Origin: Candidatus Coprenecus stercorigallinarum | Lineage (GTDB): Bacteria; Bacteroidota; Bacteroidia; Bacteroidales; UBA932 | NCBI GenBank assembly: GCA_018711305.1 | Contig: DVIL01000034.1 | Coordinates: 1-64,000 of the forward strand | DNA: 64,000 bases | Reading direction: 5' to 3' | Shown: in pieces, positions 18,601-28,056 of the stretch | Position numbering within the stretch: position 1 is the stretch's first letter | How the letters are laid out: every line of letters starts with the position of its first letter | Program-made: the position numbers and the translations under genes | The notes under the pieces: generated by a model | Told to the model about the DNA's origin: nothing | What the model saw: only the letters and a program-made list of their open reading frames with translations | Databases searched by the model: none

Positions 18601-21333
18601 ATGACAGAACTACAGAGTCTCCTGAAGAGACAGCTGGCCGGATGGCCGGAAGCGGCACGGAGATACCGTGACCTGCGCGAGGTACAGACCAAGGAAATAA
18701 CCATCGGCGGTATGCCGGTCAGGGTGCAGTACAATCCCGCCCGGGCAGTCTCCACAATGGCCCGCACCGACGCGGCCTCCATCGCGGCCCGGCCCTGCTT
18801 CCTGTGCCGGGGGAACCGTCCGCAACAGCAGGAGGCCCTGCCCTTCGAGGGCTGCAACGGCCGCCGCTACGAGATACTGGTCAACCCCTTCCCCATTTTC
18901 CCCGAGCACTTTACCGTACCGGCCGTGGACCACGTGCCGCAGCGGATAGCGGGCCGCTTTCCCGACATGCTCCGCCTCGCCGAGGCATTTCCCGACATGA
19001 CGGTCTTCTACAACGGCCCGGAGAGCGGAGCCAGCGCGCCGGACCATTTCCATTTCCAGATGGGCTGCAGGGGATTCCTGCCGGTGGAAAAGGATTTCGG
19101 GCTGCTGGGGCCGAGAACAGTCATGCGCCCCGGAGCCGCCGTCATTGCCCTGACGTCCGCCTACATCCCGGGACTGCCGGTCATCACCGCCCCGGACGCC
19201 GAGTCAGCCGAAGCGGCATTTCTCCGTGTACTGCGCTCCCTGCCGGTCAGTCCCAGGACCGGCGAACCGCAACTCAACATCCTCTGCTGGAGGGAACAGG
19301 ACATTTTCCGCATCCTCATCATTCCCCGCAAGGCACACCGCCCGTCCTGCTACTACGCTCCGGAAGGAGAGGCCGTGCGCATCAGCCCCGCGTCCGTGGA
19401 CCTCGGAGGGGTGTTCATCGTACCGGTGGAGGAGGATTTCCGCAGGACCGATGCCGGGGTGCTGCAGAACATCATCCGGGAGACGGTCGACACCTCCTGG
19501 CAGCCGGTCATCGACGTGGGACTGCTCACCGCCCCGGAGCTGAGGGTGCGGTTCAACCAGCCGTTCTCAATCAGCGGCATCCGCGGTCAGGAGGGACTTT
19601 CCGGGGACATGAGCAATATCTCCGGCGAACAGGTCTTCTCCCTTCAGGACGGGATGGTGCGGTGGAACGGGAAATGCTTCGGGAAAATGGAGTTCAGGCC
19701 GGCTTCCGCGGAAAGCACATTTACTCTGCACCGGGTGAAAATAGGCATCAATTTCCACTGGGAGCGGGAGGAGGACCAGATGTTCTCCGGCGGACTGACC
19801 ATCCTGCCCACGGAGGAAGGGCTTACGGCCATAAACAGCGTGCCGGTGGAGGATTACCTGCTGAGCGTGATTTCCTCGGAAATGAACGGGGATGCGCCGG
19901 AGGAATTTCTCAAGGCCCATGCCGTCATCTCGCGGTCGTGGCTGCTGGCCCGGCCTACGCTCGGGGGCGGAGACAGCAGCGGACTTCCGGACCCAGTTGC
20001 CGACAGTTCTGAAGAACACTCAGACAATGGTCCCGAGCGCATCATCCGCTGGTACGACCGGGAAGACCACACCCTCTTCGATGTCTGCGCGGACGACCAT
20101 TGCCAGAGGTACCAGGGTCTGCTGCGGGCCGGCAACGCCAATATCCGGAAGGCCGTGGAAGCCACACGGGGACTGGTGCTGACCGACGGACCTGACGGCA
20201 GCATCTGCGACACCCGTTTCTCCAAGTGCTGCGGAGGAGTGTCAGAACGGTTCTCCGCCTGCTGGGCCGACGAGGATTTTCCCTACCTGCAGGCCATCAG
20301 AGACAATGCTGCCGGGTACAGAATGTCCCGCACGACCTGTTCCGGACCGGCAGAAGATACCGGAATCATGGCCAGCCAACCTGAGAGCGTTCCGACACCG
20401 TGTACCGAGAGCCGGGCTGAATGCCATTCACGCCGCATTGCATCGGAAACTACGGCAAAGACTGCTTCAGAGACATCAGAATTTCAGAAAGATACCACAT
20501 ACCAGCCCGATAAACGCACTGCCATTGTCTCCAAGCTGCCAGATGAAAGCAGTGCCGATGTCCCGGACCTTTCCGACGAGCAGACTGCCCGGGAATGGAT
20601 ACTGTCCTCGCCGGAAGCCTTCTGCAACACCTCCGACCCGGACCTGCTCTCCACAGTCCTGAACTCCTACGACCAGGAGACCTCCGATTTCTACCGCTGG
20701 AAGGTGGAATACACCCAGGCCGGTCTGAGCGACTTGCTCCGCCGCCGTTCAGGCATCGATTTCGGAGACGTGCTGGAACTCCGGCCGCTGAAGCGCGGAG
20801 CCTCCGGACGCATCATCGAGCTGCTCATCCGTGGCACCCTCCGCACCGTCATAGTCGGAAAGGAACTGGAGATCCGCCGCTGGCTGTCCGAATCGCACCT
20901 GTACAGTTCGGCCTTCGTGGTGGACACAGTCAATGGTCAGGGGCCAGACATTTCAGAGACCGTAACTACCGGGGTTAATCCGGTGGGCGGCCCGGTTGGC
21001 GAGCCGGTGACAAAGCAGACATCAGTGCCAAACATAACCGGGGCGGCCAGAACCGATGAAACAGCCGCAGCAGAAACGGGCAGGACATCCGCTTCTTCCG
21101 ACACCGATGGCACACGTACTGATAATACTGAGACTCACACTGTTGACACTCATGCGAGCTCCGAGATTCACCCGACCCCTATCCCCGTCAGATTCATCCT
21201 GCACGGAGCCGGATGGGGGCACGGCGTCGGACTCTGCCAGATCGGAGCCGCAGCCATGAGCGCACAGGGCTGCACATTTGACCGCATCCTCGCCCACTAC
21301 TTCCGGGGCTCATGCCTCACCCGACTGTACTGA
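18601..21333 (+). CDS. DUF4922 (HIT/GalT-like) - SpoIID/LytB fusion protein
   Basis: N-terminal CFLCRGNRP...NPFPIFPEHFTVP...DHFHFQMGCRG; SpoIID-like VPVEDYLLSVISSEM, CCGGVSERFSACWAD and HGAGWGHGVGLCQIGAAAM. Start chosen at MTELQSLLKRQ. Confidence 0.8.
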   Translation: MTELQSLLKRQLAGWPEAARRYRDLREVQTKEITIGGMPVRVQYNPARAVSTMARTDAASIAARPCFLCRGNRPQQQEALPFEGCNGRRYEILVNPFPIFPEHFTVPAVDHVPQRIAGRFPDMLRLAEAFPDMTVFYNGPESGASAPDHFHFQMGCRGFLPVEKDFGLLGPRTVMRPGAAVIALTSAYIPGLPVITAPDAESAEAAFLRVLRSLPVSPRTGEPQLNILCWREQDIFRILIIPRKAHRPSCYYAPEGEAVRISPASVDLGGVFIVPVEEDFRRTDAGVLQNIIRETVDTSWQPVIDVGLLTAPELRVRFNQPFSISGIRGQEGLSGDMSNISGEQVFSLQDGMVRWNGKCFGKMEFRPASAESTFTLHRVKIGINFHWEREEDQMFSGGLTILPTEEGLTAINSVPVEDYLLSVISSEMNGDAPEEFLKAHAVISRSWLLARPTLGGGDSSGLPDPVADSSEEHSDNGPERIIRWYDREDHTLFDVCADDHCQRYQGLLRAGNANIRKAVEATRGLVLTDGPDGSICDTRFSKCCGGVSERFSACWADEDFPYLQAIRDNAAGYRMSRTTCSGPAEDTGIMASQPESVPTPCTESRAECHSRRIASETTAKTASETSEFQKDTTYQPDKRTAIVSKLPDESSADVPDLSDEQTAREWILSSPEAFCNTSDPDLLSTVLNSYDQETSDFYRWKVEYTQAGLSDLLRRRSGIDFGDVLELRPLKRGASGRIIELLIRGTLRTVIVGKELEIRRWLSESHLYSSAFVVDTVNGQGPDISETVTTGVNPVGGPVGEPVTKQTSVPNITGAARTDETAAAETGRTSASSDTDGTRTDNTETHTVDTHASSEIHPTPIPVRFILHGAGWGHGVGLCQIGAAAMSAQGCTFDRILAHYFRGSCLTRLY

Positions 21334-21363
21334 TGCTGAGGCTGAGGCCTACCAGAAGATTGC

Positions 21364-21511
21364 GCGGAACGCACCGCCCCTTACAAGCCGCTTTAAACCA
21401 ACGTATTGCAAATTGCCTTGCAATTCCCGGACTCACTTGACACCACGAGAATTGCACCCTATTTTGCATGTAACTTCAAACAAACACATTACGAACAGCC
21501 CTGCATTTCTC
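21364..21511. repeat. Degenerate pair of 65-bp RAYT-associated palindromic units
   Basis: 21364-21428 and 21447-21511, separated by an 18-bp linker; same unit length and period as the arrays around the RAYT. Confidence 0.7.
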
Positions 21512-21770
21512 ACATGGACAAACTCGGAATCTGCTACAACATAGAATTCCCGACAGAGTGTGCGGACTACCACCACTGCCGCACACTTAACTCCATCGCC
21601 ACAGCATCAAATCTCAAGCACGGAATATGCTACTTGTAAGGATAAACCGAAATCTGTCCCCTACCGCACCGGCAACGATTTCCACGAGTTACTGCCACTG
21701 TTGTATGTCTGTTTTCTTATGGCCACTTCTACAGACCGATCTATCCCCGATTACCACCCAGCCCCTTTCC

Positions 21771-21912
21771 ACAACGGCAGCATTTCCCGCGATCCGGTGC
21801 CGTTGCGGATAGCCGATGGGATAACGATACTTCCCATAGTGCCTGTCAAGAGGCGGTCACGGGCTACTCTTGCCACAACGGCAGTAATTTGCGGGATTCA
21901 ATGCCGTTGCGG
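21771..21912. repeat. Two copies of a ~40-bp palindromic repeat (CAACGGCA...TGCCGTTG)
   Basis: acaacggcagcatttcccgcgatccggtgccgttgcgg (21771-21808) and acaacggcagtaatttgcgggattcaatgccgttgcgg (21875-21912). Confidence 0.8.
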
Positions 21913-21980
21913 TATATGTCGAAAAGAAAAAAGCCTCCCAGATGCGGCTGTCGCAAGGACGTTACGAAAAATGCAAATTC

Positions 21981-22096
21981 TTTGCACTGCTCTCGGCTTC
22001 TGCGCAATTTGGACTACGTCCACATATACTGGGGCGCCTCGGCTGTGCAAATCGAACAAGTTCATTTGCACTGCTCTCGGCTTCTGCGTATATTTA
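21981..22096 (+). promoter_or_regulatory. Two copies of tttgcactgctctcggcttctgcg; the second forms the promoter of the MFS gene
   Basis: Copies at 21981-22004 and 22065-22088 (84 bp apart). The second gives TTTG-N20-TATATTTA (22089-22096), with ATG at 22101. Confidence 0.7.
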
Positions 22097-22100
22097 CGGC

Positions 22101-23438
22101 ATGAAAAACAAAAGAATACTGCCGATGGCCTGGATTCCGACACTCTATGTGGCGGAAGGGCTGCCGTATGTGGCCGTGAATACGCTGTCGGTCATCATGT
22201 ACAAGAATCTGGGTATGTCGAATACCGACATCGCTTTCTATACCGGATGGCTCTACCTGCCCTGGGTCATCAAACCGTTCTGGAGCCCGTTCGTGGACAT
22301 CATACGCACCAAGAGATGGTGGACCGTGACTACACAGTTCATTATAGGAGCGGCTTTCGCGGCCATTGCCCTGACCCTGCCGCTGGACTCCTACGTGGTG
22401 ATGTCGCTGGCGGTGTTCTGGCTGATCGGATTTGCCTCTGCCACGCACGACATAGCGGCAGACGGATACTACATGCTGGCACTGGATTCCTCCGACCAAT
22501 CGCTGTACGTAGGAATACGCAGCGCGTTCTACCGACTGGCGACAATCATCGGACAGGGCGGTGTCGTGATGGCGGCCGGATGGATGGAGACGGCTTTCGG
22601 CAATGTCCCGAGGGCCTGGGCGGTAACCTTCCTCATCCTGTCGGCATTGTTCTTCGCGGTAGCCGTGTACCACTCGCGGATATTGCCCCGGCCCGCAGCT
22701 GACCGGCCCTCGGGAACCGTTCCCGGGACAACAGAGAAAGACGGCAGTTACACAAAGCACGGGGCATCCCGCATCCTACGCGAGTTCATCGGTACATTCG
22801 GCTCCTTTTTCCGGAAAAAGGACGTATGGATAGCTGTCACATTTATCCTCCTGTACCGCTTTCCCGAAGCCCAGCTGGTGAAAATGATCAACCCCTTCCT
22901 GCTCGATCCGGCATCAGAGGGAGGCCTCGGTCTCAGCACCGCCCAGGTCGGTCTGGTCTACGGCACGATCGGCATCATCGGCCTTACCCTCGGCGGCATA
23001 CTCGGCGGAGTACTCGTATCCCGTTACGGCCTCAAACGCTGCCTCTGGCCCATGGCTCTGGCCCTCACCCTGCCCTGCGGAGTATTCTGTTGGATGAGCA
23101 TGGCCCAGCCCGACCCCGCCTCAGCCCTCAATCTCATCCTGATCAATGCCTGCGTCTTCATCGAGCAGTTCGGCTACGGTGTCGGATTCACCTCTTTCAT
23201 GCTGTACATGATGTATTTCGCCGAAGGTCCCAGCAAAACCTCCCACTACGCGATATGTACCGCCTTCATGGCCCTCGGCATGATGATTCCGGGGATGTTC
23301 GCAGGCGCGCTCCAGGAATGGATGGGCTACACCGGCTTCTTCTGGTGGATCATGGGCTGCTGCCTCGTCACCCTCGCCGTCACCGCACTAATCAAGGTTG
23401 ACCCTTCCTTCGGACTGAAAGGCAATGGCGGGCAGTGA
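22101..23438 (+). CDS. MFS transporter (AmpG/SLC33-like)
   Basis: LPMAWIPTLYVAEGLPYVAVNTLSVIMYKNLGMSNTDIAFYTGWLYLPWVIKPFWSP; 12-TM-like hydrophobic profile. Start re-assigned to MKNKRI. Confidence 0.85.
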   Translation: MKNKRILPMAWIPTLYVAEGLPYVAVNTLSVIMYKNLGMSNTDIAFYTGWLYLPWVIKPFWSPFVDIIRTKRWWTVTTQFIIGAAFAAIALTLPLDSYVVMSLAVFWLIGFASATHDIAADGYYMLALDSSDQSLYVGIRSAFYRLATIIGQGGVVMAAGWMETAFGNVPRAWAVTFLILSALFFAVAVYHSRILPRPAADRPSGTVPGTTEKDGSYTKHGASRILREFIGTFGSFFRKKDVWIAVTFILLYRFPEAQLVKMINPFLLDPASEGGLGLSTAQVGLVYGTIGIIGLTLGGILGGVLVSRYGLKRCLWPMALALTLPCGVFCWMSMAQPDPASALNLILINACVFIEQFGYGVGFTSFMLYMMYFAEGPSKTSHYAICTAFMALGMMIPGMFAGALQEWMGYTGFFWWIMGCCLVTLAVTALIKVDPSFGLKGNGGQ

Positions 23439-23463
23439 TGCGGCACACCTCCCTACTCTACCG

Positions 23464-23480
23464 ACTCCTTCGGAAGGAGT
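23464..23480. terminator. Short perfect hairpin downstream of the MFS gene (possible terminator or REP-like element)
   Basis: actccttcggaaggagt palindrome with no strong T-tract. Confidence 0.3.
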
Positions 23481-23549
23481 TAAAGCCGCGGCGGAAGGAT
23501 TGCACCTGCACCCGCACTTCCGAATGATATTTTTTCATAAATTCGCAGA

Positions 23550-25589
23550 ATGAACTGGAGTGAACTGAGCCTGCCAATAACCGACCCGACCTGGATATTC
23601 CTGATCGTGCTGCTGATTATCCTGTTCGCACCGCTGCTGTTCAACCGGCTGCGGATACCGAACATCATCGGCATGATTCTGGCCGGAGTACTCATAGGCG
23701 AGCACGGACTCAACCTGCTGGCCCGCGACAGCAGTTTCGAACTTTTCGGCAATGTCGGTCTGTACTACATCATGCTTCTGGCCGGACTGGACATCAACAT
23801 GGAGGACTTCAAGCACAACCGCAGGAAGGCCGCCTTCCTCGGCCTGCTCACATTCTCCGTCCCGATCGTCCTCGGCATCATAGTCAACACCTCCCTGCTC
23901 AAGTACAGTCTGGCCACGTCCATCCTTCTGGCCAGCATGTACGCCTCCTACACCCTCATCTCCTACCCCATTGTGCTCCGCCTCGGTGTATCCCGGGAGA
24001 GAAGTGTCAGCATAGCCGTAGGAGCCACTGCCGTAACCGACACCCTTACCCTGCTGGTCCTGGCTGTGATGAGCGGCATTTTCGAGGGAGGGACCGGAAA
24101 ATCTTTCTGGATAACCATGGCATTCAAGGTACTGATGTCCGGCGCCCTCATACTCTACTCCTTCCCGAGAATCGCCCGGTGGTTCTTCCGCAAGTACGAG
24201 GATACCGTCATGCAGTTCATCTTCGTGATGGTCCTGCTGTTCGCGGCCGCCGGACTGATGGAGCTGGCCGGACTGGAAGGCATTCTCGGAGCATTCCTCA
24301 CAGGCATACTCCTCAACCGCCTCATCCCGTCCATCTCCCCGCTCAAGAGCCATCTCGAGTTCGTCGGCAACGCCCTCTTCATACCATATTTCCTTATAGG
24401 CGTAGGCATGCTCATCGACCTGGGCGTGATATTCGGCGGCTGGGGAGCCATCAAGGTAGCGCTGGTGATGACAGCAACCGCCCTGACCGGCAAATGGATT
24501 GCCAGCCTGCTCACCCAGAAGACATTCCGCATGGCCGCCACCGAACGCCGCCTGATGTTCGGCCTATCCTCCTCCCAGGCGGCCGCCACCCTCGCCGCAG
24601 CCCTCATCGGCCACGAAATCATCCTTCCGGACGGCAGCCGCCTTCTGAACGAGGACATACTCAACGGCACCATTCTTCTGATACTTTTCACCTGCATTGT
24701 CAGCTCCATTACCACCGACCGGACCGCCCGCAGGATAGCGATGGAAGAGCCCGTCATTGACCGCGACCCCGACAGCCGCCCCGAAAAGATACTGATTCCC
24801 TTGGCCAACCCTGACACCGTCAAGGACCTGGTCTGCCTCTCAATGGCCGTACGCGACCCCATGCTCACGGACAACCTCTACGCCCTGAGCATACTCTACG
24901 ACTCCGACAACTCCAAGGCTGTAAGCACCGCGGGCCGCAACCTCGAGACAGCCGCAAAGATAGCCGCCTCGGCCCATGTGGACCTCAAGACCCTCAGCCG
25001 CTATGACCTCAACATCGCCTCCGGCATCATCCACACAGTCAAGGAGCAGAACATCACCAGCCTCCTCATAGGGCTCAGAAGGGACGCTGACAGTCCCATT
25101 CTCGGCAACCTGGCGGTAAACCTGCTGAAAAGCCTTTCCTGCGAGGTGCTCCTCTCCCGCATGATGGTTCCCATCAACACCCTCAGCCAGATAGTGGTGA
25201 CCGTTCCGCCCAAGGCTGAGTACGAGGCCGGATTCAGCCGCTGGGTGGAGCACCTGTGCCATCTGAGCACCTCCCTGGAGCGCCCCCTGCATTTCCACGC
25301 CAGCCCGGAGACCCTGAAGATACTCCGGAAAATGCTGGAAGAGAATACCCGCCGCCTGGAAGCGCTGTACATCCCGATGGAAGACTACAGCAACCTGACC
25401 GCCCTCGCCTCCGAACTTGACGACGACAGCCTGCTGACAGTAATCAGCTCCAGGCCCGGCTCCATCTCCCACGACAGCTCCTTCGAGAAGCTGCCCCGCC
25501 TCCTCGGCCGCGAGTTCACCAGCTGCAGCCTCATCCTCCTCTACCCCGAGAAATTCGACGACTCCGCTCACAGCCTCAATCTCAGTTAA
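23550..25589 (+). CDS. Cation:proton antiporter (CPA2/Kef-type)
   Basis: RLRIPNIIGMILAGVLIGEHGLNLL...LLAGLDINMEDFKHNR; C-terminal USP-like region. Confidence 0.85.
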   Translation: MNWSELSLPITDPTWIFLIVLLIILFAPLLFNRLRIPNIIGMILAGVLIGEHGLNLLARDSSFELFGNVGLYYIMLLAGLDINMEDFKHNRRKAAFLGLLTFSVPIVLGIIVNTSLLKYSLATSILLASMYASYTLISYPIVLRLGVSRERSVSIAVGATAVTDTLTLLVLAVMSGIFEGGTGKSFWITMAFKVLMSGALILYSFPRIARWFFRKYEDTVMQFIFVMVLLFAAAGLMELAGLEGILGAFLTGILLNRLIPSISPLKSHLEFVGNALFIPYFLIGVGMLIDLGVIFGGWGAIKVALVMTATALTGKWIASLLTQKTFRMAATERRLMFGLSSSQAAATLAAALIGHEIILPDGSRLLNEDILNGTILLILFTCIVSSITTDRTARRIAMEEPVIDRDPDSRPEKILIPLANPDTVKDLVCLSMAVRDPMLTDNLYALSILYDSDNSKAVSTAGRNLETAAKIAASAHVDLKTLSRYDLNIASGIIHTVKEQNITSLLIGLRRDADSPILGNLAVNLLKSLSCEVLLSRMMVPINTLSQIVVTVPPKAEYEAGFSRWVEHLCHLSTSLERPLHFHASPETLKILRKMLEENTRRLEALYIPMEDYSNLTALASELDDDSLLTVISSRPGSISHDSSFEKLPRLLGREFTSCSLILLYPEKFDDSAHSLNLS

Positions 25590-25601
25590 ATACAAACAAA
25601 T

Positions 25602-26873
25602 ATGAGACACCGAATTACCGCCATAATACTGATTTCCCTTCTCACCCTTGTCCGCCCGGCACAGGCACAGCAGGTCCGCACCGGCATCGACGTCCTCGAG
25701 GCCAACGGTTTCGCGCAGCTGCAGGGCAAGCGCATCGGGCTGGTGACCAATCCCACCGGCGTGGACCGCTACCTCAACTCCACCATCGACGTGCTGCACA
25801 GTGCCCCCGGGGTGGAGCTGGTCGCCCTCTTCGGTCCCGAGCACGGGGTCAGGGGCAATGCCCACGCTGGCGAGCACGTCGAAGGACAGGCCGTCGACCC
25901 CCGCACCGGAGTCCCCATCTTCTCCCTCTACGGCAAGACCCGCCTTCCCTCAGCTGAGCAGTTCAAGGGCCTCGACGCCATCGTCTACGACATCCAGGAC
26001 ATCGGCTGCCGCTCCTACACCTACATCAGCACCATGGGCAATGTGATGAAAGTCGCGGCAATGGAAGGTGTGGAAATGATCATCCTCGACCGCCCCAACC
26101 CACTCGGAGGCCTGAAGGTCGAGGGACCGGGGGTGGAGGACTCCCTCATCTCATTCGTAGGACAATACAATATCCCCTATGTCTACGGCCTCACCTGCGG
26201 GGAGCTGGCGACCCTGCTCAACGAGGAGGGGATGCTAAAGGTCAAGGGCCGTGACGGACAGGACTCCACAGTCAGATGCGACCTGACAGTAGTGAAAATG
26301 GAAGGATGGAAACGCAGCATGAACTTCGACGCGACGGGGCTGCTCTGGGTTCCCTCCTCCCCCCACATCCCGACTGTGGAGGCGGCCTACCTCTACCCGG
26401 CGACCGGTATTCTCGGAGAGCTCGGGGTGCTCTCGATCGGAGTGGGTTACACCCTGCCCTTCGGCATGATCGCCTGCCCGGGGATGGACGCAGACCTGCT
26501 GGCCTCGCGGATGAACGCACTCTATCTGCCGGGGGTGCTGTTCCGGCCCGTCTACGCCACTCCGTTCTACGGCTCGCTCAAGGGAGAGGAGATCGGAGGA
26601 GTGCAGATCTACATCACGGACTTCGGGGCGGCACGGCTCTCGGAGATTCAGTTCTACGCTATGCAGGTCATCGCGGACATTCAGCCTAACTTCGATCCGT
26701 TCGGGTCGGCAGGTGCCTCCCGGCTGGAAATGTTCGACAAGGTGACCGGCTCCACGGAGGTCCGCCGGGCCTTCGGAGAGAGGTACAGATATGAGGACAT
26801 TTTCAATATATGGAATGATTTTGCGGATAAATTTCGGAAACTGTCGAAAAAATACTACCTTTACGGTCTATGA
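25602..26873 (+). CDS. DUF1343 family (NamZ-like exo-beta-N-acetylmuramidase)
   Basis: GKRIGLVTNPTGVD, LFGPEHGVRG, YDIQDIGCRSYTYISTM and LDRPNPLGG motifs. Confidence 0.9.
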   Translation: MRHRITAIILISLLTLVRPAQAQQVRTGIDVLEANGFAQLQGKRIGLVTNPTGVDRYLNSTIDVLHSAPGVELVALFGPEHGVRGNAHAGEHVEGQAVDPRTGVPIFSLYGKTRLPSAEQFKGLDAIVYDIQDIGCRSYTYISTMGNVMKVAAMEGVEMIILDRPNPLGGLKVEGPGVEDSLISFVGQYNIPYVYGLTCGELATLLNEEGMLKVKGRDGQDSTVRCDLTVVKMEGWKRSMNFDATGLLWVPSSPHIPTVEAAYLYPATGILGELGVLSIGVGYTLPFGMIACPGMDADLLASRMNALYLPGVLFRPVYATPFYGSLKGEEIGGVQIYITDFGAARLSEIQFYAMQVIADIQPNFDPFGSAGASRLEMFDKVTGSTEVRRAFGERYRYEDIFNIWNDFADKFRKLSKKYYLYGL

Positions 26874-27982
26874 AATCTCTCAGAATCCCATACCTGATAC
26901 TGGCGGCAGCCGCAGTCCTGCTCGCAGCAGCCTCCTGTAAAAAGGAACGCAGTACGGACTATGACATCGTGGCGCTCGATTTTACAGGCGTCTACAACGG
27001 TGCCATCGGCAACAATGGAGAATGCAACTACTACATCTGCCTCTCTGACCAGGGATTCAGCACTTCCGGAGAGCCTGTTCCGGGAGCCTCGTACTACTAC
27101 TTCGATATCTTCTCCTCCGCCCCCTCCGAGCTGTCGCAGATTACCGTTCCTACAGGACTCTATACCCTCGGCGCGAGAGGAGCCACGGCAGTCGGCACAT
27201 TCACTCCGGACTACTCCCGGTTCTATCAGAGCGGCCGCTATGACGTACCTACCGAGCTGGTATTCAGCGACGGATACCTCGAGGTGAACCGCGATGACAG
27301 CGGCAGATACACCTTCGAGGCCGAACTCACCGACGTTGCCGGCATGACCCACCACCTGTTCTATTCCGGCCCGGCCACCCTGACCGACAACTCCCCTGTC
27401 GAATTCAAAGACCTCAATCAAGACCTCAGCATTCCGGCCGTCAACGCAATAGCCAGCAAGACAGATATGCCCGGACTTGACCGGGACATATCCAACGTAA
27501 TCATCTCCCTGACCGACATGTCCAGCAATCAGCAGGGCTACGTAATTCCGCCGGGCAGCATCATAAACATGGACTGCTACATGACACTTACCCAGGACGG
27601 CAGGCTTCAGGAAGGCAGATACACCATATCACCGGACAAATGGGGTGAGGAGCCTCTGACTCTCAGCCCGGGCGAGACATCCACCAACGGATACTACGTC
27701 GGGACTATCGCAGAGCACTACACTGATTCCAAGACCGGCTACCTCGGATTCATCAACGATGGCTTCATGACCGTTCAGAACTCCGGCTCCGAATACACAA
27801 TCAGGTTTGAATTCAAAACCACCACCGGGCACTCTGTCAACGGCCACTACACCGGCCCGATTACAATTCAGTCGGAAAGTGCCACCGCAGCCGGGACCGA
27901 CACCGGCACCGCAGGCCGGCTCCACCGTCCGGTATTCAGGCCCATGACCCATTCCCACTTCCCCATACGCCCTGAGCGCTGA
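26870..27982 (+). CDS. Hypothetical lipoprotein
   Basis: Lipobox LLAAASCKK; 4-bp overlap with the NamZ-like gene. Confidence 0.7.
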   Translation: MKSLRIPYLILAAAAVLLAAASCKKERSTDYDIVALDFTGVYNGAIGNNGECNYYICLSDQGFSTSGEPVPGASYYYFDIFSSAPSELSQITVPTGLYTLGARGATAVGTFTPDYSRFYQSGRYDVPTELVFSDGYLEVNRDDSGRYTFEAELTDVAGMTHHLFYSGPATLTDNSPVEFKDLNQDLSIPAVNAIASKTDMPGLDRDISNVIISLTDMSSNQQGYVIPPGSIINMDCYMTLTQDGRLQEGRYTISPDKWGEEPLTLSPGETSTNGYYVGTIAEHYTDSKTGYLGFINDGFMTVQNSGSEYTIRFEFKTTTGHSVNGHYTGPITIQSESATAAGTDTGTAGRLHRPVFRPMTHSHFPIRPER

Positions 27983-28056
27983 AAAATCACGGTTTTCCGC
28001 GATATGAAAAGTCGCATATTATCACATACTTTGTGCTTTCTTTAAAAGCACAAGAC

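Noticed and set aside
21560-22702. 380-aa ORF on the plus strand upstream of and overlapping the MFS gene
   Set aside because: It runs through palindromic repeats and then out of frame into the clear MFS coding sequence.
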